From positions 5,339,501-5,403,500 of the forward strand of contig NZ_CP127173.1 in NCBI RefSeq assembly GCF_030264295.1: a stretch of 64,000 nt of DNA, written 5' to 3'. Below are positions 18,629 to 26,806 of the stretch, one piece after another. Source of the DNA: Amycolatopsis nalaikhensis. Its GTDB lineage: Bacteria > Actinomycetota > Actinomycetes > Mycobacteriales > Pseudonocardiaceae. The translations under genes and the position numbers were made by a program. Positions within the stretch are counted from its first letter, which is position 1; every line of letters starts with the position of its first letter. A model generated the notes under the pieces. It made no database searches and was not told the origin of the DNA. It saw nothing but the letters and a program-made list of their open reading frames with translations.

Positions 18629-19105
18629 TCAGCTCCTGTCCATCTTGTCGTAAGGGATGTTCCCGGCGCTTTCCCGCCGGTTGATGCCGAGGGCGTCGAG
18701 CTGTCGCGAGTTTTCGACGAGGATCATGCGGACGGGGCCGGTGCCGTCGTTGTAGTGCCGGTGCCAGACCCACGGCGGGGTGTAGACGAAGTCCCCGGCC
18801 GACCACCGCAGCGTCCGCGGCCCGATTTCGGAGTAGCCGCTGCCCTCGACGACGCAGTGCACGGACTCGTGCACGTGGCGCTGGAGGTCCGTCGCCGTAC
18901 CGGCGGGGATCTCCTGCAGGTAGAACTCCATCGACTTCGCCGGGACGTCCGCGAGGACGCCGACCCGGCTGGGGTTGCCGGTCACGTCCTCCTCGAGCCA
19001 CCGGGCACTCGCCGAGCGGGTGACGAGGTGCTCCGGCATCGACCGCTCCGGGTCGTAGTCCTTCATCTCGTGGAGCTTGTGCATCCACTGGTCGAAATTC
19101 GTCAT
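18629..19105 (-). CDS. single-domain cupin protein
   Basis: 158 residues. Cupin motif 1 is HVHESVHCVVEGSG (His77, His79, His83) and motif 2 includes WVWHRHYND (His115, His117), giving enough ligands for one metal. The ATG at 19105 starts 12 bases after the SDR stop and the gene ends 7 bases before the dioxygenase start, so it is inside the leftward operon. Cupins in aromatic clusters act as dioxygenases, isomerases or ligand-binding accessory proteins; the sequence does not say which. Confidence 0.78.
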   Translation of the reverse strand: MTNFDQWMHKLHEMKDYDPERSMPEHLVTRSASARWLEEDVTGNPSRVGVLADVPAKSMEFYLQEIPAGTATDLQRHVHESVHCVVEGSGYSEIGPRTLRWSAGDFVYTPPWVWHRHYNDGTGPVRMILVENSRQLDALGINRRESAGNIPYDKMDRS

Positions 19106-19116
19106 GGTCCTTCCCG

Positions 19117-19881
19117 TCAGGTCGAGGTCATCCCGCCGTCGACGACGTGGGTCTGCCCGGTCTGGAAGCCGGCGAAGTCCGAGCAGAGGTGGCAGACCAG
19201 GTCGGCGATTTCCTCAGGCCGTCCCCACCGGCCGACGGGGAGCTCGGTCGCGAGCTGCCGCTGTTCCAGCTCTTCGACCGGGACGCCCGCGGCGGCCGCG
19301 CGCGCCGCGGCGAGCGAACGCCGCCGTGGCGTGTCGATGTGCGCGGGGGCGATGACGTGCGTGGTGACGCCGTGTGGCGCCACTTCGGCGGCCAGGGAGC
19401 GGGCGAGCGCGGCCACCCCCGCCCGCATCACGTTGGACAGGTGCAGCAGGGGCAACGGTTTGACGACGCCGACCGAGGTGACGTAGATCAGCCGTCCCCA
19501 CCCGGCCGCGGACATCCCCGGCAACACCGCGTTCGTCAGCGAGATCGCGCTGTCGAGCAGGAGCCGGTAGGCCGATTGCCAATCGTCCGCCGAGAGTTCG
19601 GCGGCCTTCGCCGCGCGGGTGCCACCCGTGTTGGACACGAGGATGTCGATGTCGCCGAGGGTTTCGCGCGCGGCGTCGGCCGCCGCGGCCGCGGCGCCGG
19701 GCTGGGTGAAGTCCGCGACCGCCCAGCCCGCCGCGCCGATCTTCCGGGCGACCTCACCGGTGTGCGGTCCGGTTCCCGTGATGAACACCTCGGCCCCGTC
19801 CGCTCGCAGCGACTTCGCGATCGCCGTGCCGAGCCCGCTCGACCCGGCGGTCACCAGGGCCCGGCGGCCGTGCACCGTCAT
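19117..19881 (-). CDS. short-chain dehydrogenase/reductase with an altered active site
   Basis: 254 residues from the ATG at 19881, overlapping the upstream monooxygenase stop (ATGA). The NAD(P)-binding motif TAGSSGLG is at residues 10-17 and the SNTGG strand is present. Where classical SDRs have YxxSK, this protein reads LHLSNVMR, so both the catalytic Tyr and Lys are replaced while the Ser-containing TSVG strand remains. It ends with the usual HVVDGGMTST. It may use another mechanism or another residue; it should not be assumed to be a standard diol dehydrogenase. Confidence 0.8.
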   Translation of the reverse strand: MTVHGRRALVTAGSSGLGTAIAKSLRADGAEVFITGTGPHTGEVARKIGAAGWAVADFTQPGAAAAAADAARETLGDIDILVSNTGGTRAAKAAELSADDWQSAYRLLLDSAISLTNAVLPGMSAAGWGRLIYVTSVGVVKPLPLLHLSNVMRAGVAALARSLAAEVAPHGVTTHVIAPAHIDTPRRRSLAAARAAAAGVPVEELEQRQLATELPVGRWGRPEEIADLVCHLCSDFAGFQTGQTHVVDGGMTST

Positions 19882-21356
19882 GCCGCCGCACCCTCCCCGG
19901 TACTGCCGGGCAGGAGCCCGGATTCCTTGATCGAGGTGGCCAGCAGCCCGTCGATCAGGCCCAGCGGCTCGGTCCAGTCGTACTGGTTGAACTGGGTGTT
20001 GATGCGGAGGAACAGCGGATCGCCCGCGTAGAACCGCTCGTAGAGCTCGTGGCGGCCACCGAAGGCGGAGACCGCGAGATCGGCGGCGACCTTGTAGATC
20101 GCGACGCGGTCCAGGCTGTTCGTGTCGGGCCCGCGGTAGAACCGGGCGATGTCCGCCGCGATCGGCGAGTCGAACGCGCTCACGTCGGCCGGCTGGTAGA
20201 GCAGGCCGCCGGCGAGGATCTGCTGCAGGATCTCGCGGACGCGCGGGTACCACCGGTTCGCGGAGTTGCGGACCGCGTACAGCGGCCGGACGTCGGGGAA
20301 CAGGATGCCGTCGTCGTTGCGCTGCGCGCCGGCTTCGGCGGCGAGCACGGCGGCCCGGGTCAGCTCGATGTAGGTGGTGATCTCGCCGAGCGCGTCGCGG
20401 ACCTGGGGGAACTGGTCGGTCTTGACGATCTCGGTCGCCCGCTTGGCGATGCCCGCGACGAACTGGAGCTTCGCCAGCAGCCGGACCGAGGTCTGGACGC
20501 CGGTGAAGGCGTTGGAGTTGATCGCCCAGATGTTGTTGACCCGCTCGAAGTCCTGGTTGATGAAGACCCGGTCCCAGGGGACGAGCACGTCGTCGAACAC
20601 GACCACGGCGTCCATCTCGTCGAACCGGCTGGAGAGCGGGTGGTCGAAGCCGTTCCCGCCGCCGAACGGTTCGCGGCAGATCAGCCGGACACCCGGGGCG
20701 TCGGCCGGGATGGCGAACGCGATGGCGTAGGGCTTCTCCTCGGCCGCGTACTTGCGGAGCGAGAAGGGCCAGACGAGGATCTCGTCGGAGTAGGGCGCGG
20801 CCGTGGCCAGCATCTTCGCACCGCTCACGATGATGCCGTCCGGGGTCTCGCGCTTCACGCCGAGGTAGGTGTACGGGTCGGGCTGTTGCGACGGCGGCTT
20901 CGAACGGTCGACGGGCGGGTCCGCCAAGGCGTGGGACAGGAAGAGGTCGTTGTCCCGCACGTACTTGTAGTACGCGCGCACCCGGTCGGCGCCTTCACCG
21001 AAGAACTCGGCGTTGGCGTTCCACGCCACCAGCATCGCGCTGACGAAGTCGGTGCTGCGCCCCATCATGCCGAGGCTGGAGTCCGCCCACTGCTTGTGCA
21101 TGACGCGGCGGAGCTCGAGGTCTTCGATCGTGCGTGGCATCAGGAACTGCACTCCCGCCTTGCCGCCACCGTCTCCGGGCGAGAAGAGCATGCTGTCGTT
21201 CTCGGACTGCAGGTCGTAGAGGCGGGCGATTTCGGCCGCGGCGCCGGACGTCGCCTTGTGCCCGGCCACGTCGGTGATCTTCTCGGCCCCGACCCACAGC
21301 TCAGGGCTGTGGGTGCGCAGCCGGTCGAGGTACGCGGCGCCGTTTCGTGCGGTCAT
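19878..21356 (-). CDS. HpaB-family FADH2-dependent aromatic monooxygenase, large component
   Basis: 492 residues, the usual size of 4-hydroxyphenylacetate 3-monooxygenase oxygenase subunits. The acyl-CoA-dehydrogenase-like fold is recognisable in the HpaB-type segments KRETPDGIIVSGAKMLATAA and VVVFDDVLVPWDRVFI. The ATG at 21356 overlaps the hydrolase stop (TGATG). It would ortho-hydroxylate a phenol to a catechol using FADH2. Its likely reductase partner is the flavin reductase at 30051-30614 in the divergent operon, consistent with shared regulation. The substrate is not identified; HsaA- and PvcC-like roles are alternatives. Confidence 0.86.
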   Translation of the reverse strand: MTARNGAAYLDRLRTHSPELWVGAEKITDVAGHKATSGAAAEIARLYDLQSENDSMLFSPGDGGGKAGVQFLMPRTIEDLELRRVMHKQWADSSLGMMGRSTDFVSAMLVAWNANAEFFGEGADRVRAYYKYVRDNDLFLSHALADPPVDRSKPPSQQPDPYTYLGVKRETPDGIIVSGAKMLATAAPYSDEILVWPFSLRKYAAEEKPYAIAFAIPADAPGVRLICREPFGGGNGFDHPLSSRFDEMDAVVVFDDVLVPWDRVFINQDFERVNNIWAINSNAFTGVQTSVRLLAKLQFVAGIAKRATEIVKTDQFPQVRDALGEITTYIELTRAAVLAAEAGAQRNDDGILFPDVRPLYAVRNSANRWYPRVREILQQILAGGLLYQPADVSAFDSPIAADIARFYRGPDTNSLDRVAIYKVAADLAVSAFGGRHELYERFYAGDPLFLRINTQFNQYDWTEPLGLIDGLLATSIKESGLLPGSTGEGAAA

Positions 21357-22213
21357 CACTTTCCTTTCAAGAACCTGATGTGGGTCTCGTTGAACTGGTC
21401 CGGCTTCTCCCACTGCGGCCAGTGGCCCGCGCCCTCGATGACCTCGAGGCGGCTCCCGGGGATCAGCTCCTCCAGCAGCGCGGCTTCTTCGACCGAAGCC
21501 GTCGGGTCGTGGTCGGTCCACAGCAGCAGGGTCGGCGAGACGATGCGGCTGCACCACTGCGACGACCAGACGTACGGCCGCCGGTGTTCCCAGTCCTGCA
21601 CCGCGAGGATGTTGCGCATCGCGTTTTCGAACCCCGGCTGGGTGTAGATCCGCAGCCGCAGGTCGACGAGTTCGTCGGTGACGAGGCTCTTGTCGTGGAA
21701 GAGCCACTCGACCCTGGTGCGCACGCTCTGCCGGTTCGCCTCGCGAACCGCCTTCATGCTCGATTCCTTCAGCCCGGCCATCACCTCCGGCTTGTTCGTG
21801 ATGTTGCCGGGGGTGTTGAGCACCAGCCGGTCGACCCGGCCGGGGTGGTGCGCCGCGGTCCACGCCGCCACCCAGCCACCGAGCGACTCGCCGGAGAGGT
21901 GGGCTTTTTCGATGTCCAGCGCGTCCAGGACCGCGATCAGGTGGTCGCTGAGGTAATCGATCGTATAAGGCCGGTCGGGCTTGGCCGAATGTCCGTGACC
22001 CGCCATGTCGTAGACGACGATCCGGAATTCTTTCGCCAGGTCGCGGATGTTTCGGGAATAGGCCTCGAGGTGCCCGCCCGTGCCGTGCACCATGACCAGT
22101 GCCGGACCGGTGCCCGCTTCCACCACCCGGGTGGCGACGCCGGCCGCGTCGACAGTCCGCTGGCGCAGGTCGACGCCCGCCAAATCGCCCCAGATGCTTA
22201 TGTGCTGTTCCAC
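21356..22213 (-). CDS. meta-cleavage product hydrolase (alpha/beta hydrolase, MhpC/BphD type)
   Basis: 285 residues, the normal length for MhpC. The oxyanion-side motif VMVHGTGGH is at about 41-48, the nucleophile Ser110 in SGESLGGW, an acidic residue around 234-236 (WTDHDPT), and the catalytic His264 in GAGHWPQWE. A GGAGGAAAGG ribosome site precedes the ATG. As first gene of the leftward operon it would hydrolyse the carbon-carbon bond of the ring-cleavage product to 2-hydroxypenta-2,4-dienoate plus an acid, feeding MhpD/E/F encoded in the other operon. An operator-like motif lies 40 bases upstream. Confidence 0.88.
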   Translation of the reverse strand: MEQHISIWGDLAGVDLRQRTVDAAGVATRVVEAGTGPALVMVHGTGGHLEAYSRNIRDLAKEFRIVVYDMAGHGHSAKPDRPYTIDYLSDHLIAVLDALDIEKAHLSGESLGGWVAAWTAAHHPGRVDRLVLNTPGNITNKPEVMAGLKESSMKAVREANRQSVRTRVEWLFHDKSLVTDELVDLRLRIYTQPGFENAMRNILAVQDWEHRRPYVWSSQWCSRIVSPTLLLWTDHDPTASVEEAALLEELIPGSRLEVIEGAGHWPQWEKPDQFNETHIRFLKGK

Positions 22214-22252
22214 CGCAATCCTTTCCTCCCGCGTCGCCTTCCCATGTTGGCA

Positions 22253-22268
22253 TACTAGAATCTCAGAC
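22253..22268. promoter_or_regulatory. operator-like motif in the promoter of the leftward operon
   Basis: TACTAGAATCTCAGAC shares the CTAGAATCT core with three other sites in this cluster. Read on the minus strand it includes a TAGTAT -10-like box (22257-22252). The IS5-like element begins 17 bases away, so the sequence upstream of the core promoter has been replaced. Confidence 0.65.
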
Positions 22269-22284
22269 GCAAGGCGGCTTCAGT

Positions 22285-23366
22285 GGGGTTGTTTCATCGT
22301 GGTTTGTGCTGGTCAGGTCGGGTTGGTGGTGTGTGGTAATGCTCAGGCCGGGTCTGGCCGGGCGGCGTCGCGGATGCTCTGCTCGTGCTGGGTCAGCACG
22401 AGCAGAGCCCGCAGCAATGTGGTGGCGTGGCGGGTGTCGAGGCGGAGCTTGCCCAGGATCCGCCAGGCCTTGAGGGCGGCGAAGCCGCCCTCCACCGCGC
22501 ACCGCATCGCCGCGAACACGGCGTTCGCCTGCTTCTGGGCCTTGCTCAACGGCCGCCGGGTCTCGGCCTTGTAGGGAGTGAGCACGACGTGTTCACATGC
22601 TCCGCCGCAGGTGTCGCAGGCTGAGCTGTCGCGGACGTCTTTGTGCCAGCCGTGGAAGCCCTTGTCCCCGGCCGGGGACAAGCCATAGGTGTGCAGGCGT
22701 TCCCGGATCCGTAACCGGCGAGCGGCGGTGATGTCGGCGGTCTTGCCCGGCAACGCCGCCGACACCCACAGCAACCGGCCGTTTTCGTCGGTCAAGGCGA
22801 GCACGACCAGCCCGTGGTGTTTGTGTTTGCCGTTGTAGTTGGCCCGGTTCGCTTTTCCGGTGCGGCGGCGGGTCCGGATCAGGGTGCCGTCCACCAGCAC
22901 CACCTCCGCACCCCGGGCGGCCTGGCGACGCAAGACCCGGTTCAGGCGGGTGGCGCGGGCGGCGAGCAGGGTGATCGCTTCCAGCACCCATCGCCGCACC
23001 GTGGACGCCGATACGCCCATACCGCCGCCGAGGTGAGCCAAGCGCTGGTCGTCACGCAGCACGGCGAGCACCACGAGTGCCTGGTCGGCGGGACCGGCTT
23101 TGCGCCAGCGCGAACGCAGCCGACGCCGATGGGTGCGGATCAGCCCGGCCAGCATCTGCAGGGTCGACTGCGAGAGCGGAAGGACAACCTGGTAGGAAAT
23201 GGGCTCGAAGCCCTCGGCGGGTTGTTGACTCACATCTCGATCTTGCCGAGGGCTTCACCCGTCTCCAGGGCCGCCACGCCGGGTCCCGACCCCACTCCCT
23301 TGCCACCACAGACAACCACCCACCACCCAGCGCCCCGACCAGCCACAACCAGGATGAAACAACCCC
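22285..23366. mobile_element. IS5-family insertion sequence, 1,082 bp, intact
   Basis: The ends are inverted repeats: both read GGGGTTGTTTCATC inward, with related sequence continuing behind. The flanks carry a 3-bp direct repeat AGT (22282-22284 and 23367-23369). A 3-bp duplication of the form ANT is known for the ISL2 group of the IS5 family. A single transposase gene fills the element. It lies between gntR and the operon gntR probably controls. Confidence 0.8.
22343..23233 (-). CDS. IS5-family DDE transposase
   Basis: 296 residues. An N-terminal helix-turn-helix region (about 55-85, with GVSASTVRRWVLEA) precedes the DDE domain. LVDGTLIRT supplies the first Asp, GDKGFHGWH the second, and the VEGGFAALKAWRIL helix the Glu with the Y/R-type signature region. 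A CDTCGG segment sits before the third catalytic block. The gene is uninterrupted and centred in the element, so it is probably active. Confidence 0.88.
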   Translation of the reverse strand: MSQQPAEGFEPISYQVVLPLSQSTLQMLAGLIRTHRRRLRSRWRKAGPADQALVVLAVLRDDQRLAHLGGGMGVSASTVRRWVLEAITLLAARATRLNRVLRRQAARGAEVVLVDGTLIRTRRRTGKANRANYNGKHKHHGLVVLALTDENGRLLWVSAALPGKTADITAARRLRIRERLHTYGLSPAGDKGFHGWHKDVRDSSACDTCGGACEHVVLTPYKAETRRPLSKAQKQANAVFAAMRCAVEGGFAALKAWRILGKLRLDTRHATTLLRALLVLTQHEQSIRDAARPDPA

Positions 23367-23443
23367 AGTATGGGGAAGGAGTCCGGCGGAGAAAGGAAAC
23401 GGGTGTCATGCCGCCGGCATGACACCCGTTCAGGTGAAGGTGG

Positions 23444-24079
23444 TTACACTTCCACGAACTTCCAGAACCGCGATACGTGTTCCTCCATCAGCTTGCCGGC
23501 TCGGTCCGCGTCCCGGCGCTCGATCGCTTCCGCGATCTCGGTGTGCTCGCGCTGTGCTTGCGCCAGATCCGTGCTCAATCGGTTCTTCTGGAGGTAGAAG
23601 TCGTTGAGGTCCCAGGTGTCCATGGCCAGTTCGGCCAGCCGTCGGTTGCCGGAGGCGGCCAGTACGGCCGAGTGGAAGTCACGGTTGGCCCCGGCGAAGG
23701 CGAGTGCGTCGTTCCGCTTGGCCGGGCCCGTGCCGCGCACCAGCATGTCGTCGATCTCGGCCAGCTGGGCGTCGGTGGCGCTGAGCGCCGCGAGCCGGGC
23801 GCCCGCTCCCTCGAGGATGCCCGCCACGGCGAAGTGGTCGCGCACCTTGCGTTCGTCCGGCACCGCCACCTGGCACCCGACCTGCGGAATGACCGAGATG
23901 AATCCGGCCGCGGCCAGCCGCATCACCGCGTCCATCACCGGCCTGCGGCTCACGCCGAACTCGGTGGCGAGGTCGTAGGTGCTGAGGATCTCGCCGAACT
24001 GGTGGCGTCCTTCGAGCAGCTGGGCGAGGAGTGCCTGGTAGATCTGGTCCGTCTTGGTGACTGACGCGGTCATGGGCAT
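23444..24079 (-). CDS. GntR-family (FCD subfamily) transcriptional regulator
   Basis: 211 residues, starting at 24079 or two codons later at 24073. The winged helix is at about 8-72 (STYDLATEFGVSRRPVMDAV). The FCD effector domain covers about 80-205, with the probable metal/ligand histidines in NRDFHSAVLAASGN, QREHTEIAEAI and MEEHVSRFWKF. FCD regulators typically repress catabolic operons until a carboxylate ligand binds. It is flanked by the two operons carrying the shared operator motif, and its own promoter carries a copy between a TTGACA -35 and the -10, so autoregulation is likely. It is the leading candidate for the cluster's repressor. Confidence 0.88.
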   Translation of the reverse strand: MPMTASVTKTDQIYQALLAQLLEGRHQFGEILSTYDLATEFGVSRRPVMDAVMRLAAAGFISVIPQVGCQVAVPDERKVRDHFAVAGILEGAGARLAALSATDAQLAEIDDMLVRGTGPAKRNDALAFAGANRDFHSAVLAASGNRRLAELAMDTWDLNDFYLQKNRLSTDLAQAQREHTEIAEAIERRDADRAGKLMEEHVSRFWKFVEV

Positions 24080-24127
24080 GGGACTATCCGGCCCTTCGGT
24101 GCGGGAAGGTCGGCGCTGGAGAACTGT

Positions 24128-24155
24128 CGATCACACCGAGATTCTAGCGTGTCAA
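24128..24155 (-). promoter_or_regulatory. gntR promoter with operator-like motif
   Basis: On the minus strand TTGACA (24155-24150) is followed 16 bases later by TGATCG (24133-24128), a weak -10. The motif ACGCTAGAATCTCGGT (24150-24135) fills the spacer. A repressor bound there would block polymerase, which suggests autoregulation by GntR. Confidence 0.6.
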
Positions 24156-24314
24156 TGACGAGTGGGGGTGCGCCGAAGCGAAAGCCGTGGTGTGGAGGCC
24201 GGCTCATTGGGCCGGGTGGAGCAGGGGTTCGCGCCGTCCGATGGCAGTGCCGGGAGCCGGAGCGGGCTCCCGCTCCGGCTCCCGGCAGGCCGAGGCCGCC
24301 GCTGGCGATCCCGG

Positions 24315-24714
24315 TCAGTTCACCGACCAGTCGGTGTCGTCGATCTGGCCGAACATCTTCATGGCGGCTTCGAGGCCGGGCAGGTTGGCGAGGGCCACCG
24401 ACATGGAGCCGCGGAACTTGACCTTCCGGGTGACCATCGCTTTGGCGGCGGGCAGTTCGCCTTCGCCGAGGCGCTGCCAGGTCTCCACCTTGGCCGTCAG
24501 TACGAAGTCCGGCTTCACGCCTTCGGCCGGCGCGCCGGCGCGCACGACCTCGCCGGACTTCACCTCGATCTGGCCTGCGCGGCTCTCGTTCTCCGCGAGC
24601 CGGTATTCGACGACCATGCTCAGCTTCTTGAGGCCCTCGCGTGTTGCGTCCGTGGTGTTCCAGAAGCTCGGCGTAGGCCTTCATCCACTCCGGCGACAGG
24701 ACGGGTGTACCCAT
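24315..24714 (-). pseudogene. SCP2-like sterol/lipid-binding protein, one-base frameshift
   Basis: The ATG at 24714 (GAAGGAGAG upstream) begins MGTPVLSPEWMKAYAELL; the remainder, with MVVEYRLAENESRAGQ and FRGSMSVALANLPGLEAAM, is in another frame down to 24315. Dropping one C of the CC at 24660-24661 joins them as ...AELLNTTDATREGL... in one protein of about 132 residues, the size and pattern of SCP2 domains that bind hydrophobic ligands. It is divergent from the Rieske operon and shares its promoter/operator region. A hydrophobic-ligand carrier would fit a cluster next to an Mce importer. Confidence 0.7.
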
Positions 24715-24758
24715 GGTGCGCTCTCCTTCGGTTCGCCTCCGCGGCGGACAACTGGGGT

Positions 24759-24793
24759 TTGACAACGAAGCTGAAGATACTAGTATCTTAGAA
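24759..24793 (+). promoter_or_regulatory. promoter and operator of the Rieske dioxygenase operon
   Basis: TTGACA (24759-24764), a 16-base spacer and TAGTAT (24781-24786) make a strong promoter. The motif TACTAGTATCTTAGAA (24778-24793) covers the -10; it also contains the perfect 12-bp palindrome GATACTAGTATC. The position is typical for a repressor operator. Confidence 0.72.
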
Positions 24794-24880
24794 AGCCAGT
24801 CAAGCTGTCGTCGCGGCCCTGACTCATTGGGACCGCGATTCTTCGGAGGAGACAAAGATGTCTGATACCAAGGCGGTCAC

Positions 24881-26269
24881 ATGTTGAGGAACGAACTCCG
24901 GCAGATCCTCGAGCAGGGTTTACACGACGTAGAGGCCGACTGGACCGTTCCGGCCGCGATCATCAACGACCCCGAGATGCACGACGCCGAGCGTGAGCGC
25001 GTCTTCGGCCGCTCTTGGGTTTTCCTCGCCCACGAAAGCGAAATCCCGGAGCCCGGCGACTACGTCGTCCGGTACATCTCGGAGGACCAGTTCATCGTCT
25101 GCCGGGACGAAGACGGTCAGGTCCGCGGACACCTGAACAGCTGCCGCCACCGCGGCATGCAGGTGTGCCGCGCGGAAATGGGGAACGCGTCCCACTTCCG
25201 CTGCCCCTACCACGGCTGGACCTACAACAACAAAGGCAGCCTCGTCGGCGTGCCGGCCGGGCGCGAGGCGTACGGCAACAAACTGGACAAGTCCCTGTGG
25301 CAGCTCAAGCCGATCCCGAAACTGGACACCTACAAGGGATTGATCTTCGGCTGCCTCGACCCGGACGCCCAGTCCCTCGACGACTACCTCGGGGACATGA
25401 AGTTCTACCTCGACATCGTGCTGGACCGCAGTGACGCCGGCCTGGAGGTCGTCGGCGCTCCTCAGCGGTGGGTCGTCGACGCGAACTGGAAGCTCGGCGC
25501 CGACAACTTCATCGGCGACGCCTACCACACGATGATGACCCACCGGTCCATGGTGGAACTCGGGCTGGCCCCGCCGGACCCGAAGTTCGCGCTCTACGGC
25601 GAGCACGTGCACACCGAGCACGGCCACGGCCTCGGCATCATCGGCCCGCCGCCGGGCATCCCGCTGCCCGAGTTCCTGGGTATGCCGGAGAACATCGTCG
25701 AGCAGTTGCAGCGCCGGCTTTCGCCGGAGCAGGTCGAGGTGTTCCGGCCGGTCGCGTTCATCCACGGCACCGTGTTCCCGAACCTGTCGATCGGCAACTT
25801 CCTGATGTCGAAGGACCACGTCTCGCCGCCGACGTCGTTCCTCACGCTCCGGCTGTGGCACCCGCTCGGCCCGGACAAGATGGAGATCATGTCCTTCTTC
25901 CTCGTCGAGAAGGAAGCGCCGGACTGGTACAAGGAAGAGAGCTATCAGGCCTACGTGCGCACGTTCGGGATTTCCGGGGCCTTCGAGCAGGACGACGCCG
26001 AGAACTGGCGCAGCATCACCCGGGTGCTGGGTGCCCAGTACGCCAAGAAGATGGAGCTCAACTACCAGATGGGCCGCGGCGTCTACGAGCCCGACCCCGA
26101 CTGGCCCGGTCCCGGCAAGGCGTTCCCGATGGACTACGCCGAAGCCAACCAGCGCAACTTCATGGAGTACTGGATGCAGCTGATGGTCACCGACCCGGCG
26201 TCGCACACCGGGAACGGCAAGGTCTCCGACGAGGCCGCGACCGAGGCGCTCGCGCGGGCGGAGGCCTAG
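24881..26269 (+). CDS. Rieske non-heme iron aromatic ring-hydroxylating dioxygenase, alpha subunit
   Basis: 462 residues in the open frame. Rieske ligands are Cys88, His90, Cys108 and His111 (CRHRG and CPYHGW); mononuclear iron ligands include His216 and His221 in NFIGDAYHTMMTH. It would add O2 to an aromatic ring to give a cis-dihydrodiol. The start is uncertain. A good GGAGGA site serves an ATG at 24858 that reads MSDTKAVTC then stops at 24887, one base out of frame with this ORF; a one-base deletion there would make the true N-terminus MSDTKAVT-. Alternatively, the 9-codon leader is coupled to the ATG at 24881. Confidence 0.9.
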   Translation: MLRNELRQILEQGLHDVEADWTVPAAIINDPEMHDAERERVFGRSWVFLAHESEIPEPGDYVVRYISEDQFIVCRDEDGQVRGHLNSCRHRGMQVCRAEMGNASHFRCPYHGWTYNNKGSLVGVPAGREAYGNKLDKSLWQLKPIPKLDTYKGLIFGCLDPDAQSLDDYLGDMKFYLDIVLDRSDAGLEVVGAPQRWVVDANWKLGADNFIGDAYHTMMTHRSMVELGLAPPDPKFALYGEHVHTEHGHGLGIIGPPPGIPLPEFLGMPENIVEQLQRRLSPEQVEVFRPVAFIHGTVFPNLSIGNFLMSKDHVSPPTSFLTLRLWHPLGPDKMEIMSFFLVEKEAPDWYKEESYQAYVRTFGISGAFEQDDAENWRSITRVLGAQYAKKMELNYQMGRGVYEPDPDWPGPGKAFPMDYAEANQRNFMEYWMQLMVTDPASHTGNGKVSDEAATEALARAEA

Positions 26270-26274
26270 GACCG

Positions 26275-26793
26275 ATGACCACAGCAATGGAGATCACCGA
26301 CGCCACGGTGCGTGAAGTCACCGAGTGGCTCTTCACCGAAGCCGAACTGCTCGACGCGGGCAAGTATCGCGAGTGGCTCGACCTGGTGGCCGAGGACCTG
26401 TCGTACGTCGTGCCGTTGCGGGTCACGCGCGAGCGTGAGGCCGACACGGACATCGTCGAGGGGATGACCCTGATGGACGACGACTGGGACTCGATGGAAA
26501 TGCGTGTCCTGCGCCTGGAAACCGAGTACGCGTGGGCGGAGGACCCGCCGTCGCGGTCACGGCACTTCGTGACCAACGTCCGGGTCGCCGCCGGCGAGAC
26601 GGCGGACGAGGTGGCCGTCAAGTCGAACCTGCTGCTGTACCGCACCCGCGGTGACGTCGCGACGTTCGACATCCTCTCCGGCGAGCGCCACGACGTGCTC
26701 CGCCGGGTGGCCGGTGGCTACCGGCTCGCCAAGCGGGTGGTGGTGCTCGACCAGACCACCGTCATGACGCACAACCTCGCCCTGATCATGTGA
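26275..26793 (+). CDS. ring-hydroxylating dioxygenase, beta subunit
   Basis: 172 residues from the ATG 5 bases after the alpha-subunit stop. It shows the NTF2-like fold pattern of small dioxygenase subunits: VTEWLFTEAELLDAGKYREW at the N-terminus and SRSRHFVTNVRV followed by VKSNLLLYRTRGD in the sheet. It has a structural role in the alpha3beta3 oxygenase. No ferredoxin or ferredoxin-reductase gene follows, unlike most such operons. Confidence 0.9.
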   Translation: MTTAMEITDATVREVTEWLFTEAELLDAGKYREWLDLVAEDLSYVVPLRVTREREADTDIVEGMTLMDDDWDSMEMRVLRLETEYAWAEDPPSRSRHFVTNVRVAAGETADEVAVKSNLLLYRTRGDVATFDILSGERHDVLRRVAGGYRLAKRVVVLDQTTVMTHNLALIM

Positions 26794-26806
26794 CGGAGGC
26801 AGTTCG

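Noticed and set aside
24858..24887. A regulatory leader peptide MSDTKAVTC before the Rieske gene
   Set aside because: It has a good ribosome site but no run of regulatory codons or attenuator; a one-base deletion at the true start of the dioxygenase explains it more simply.
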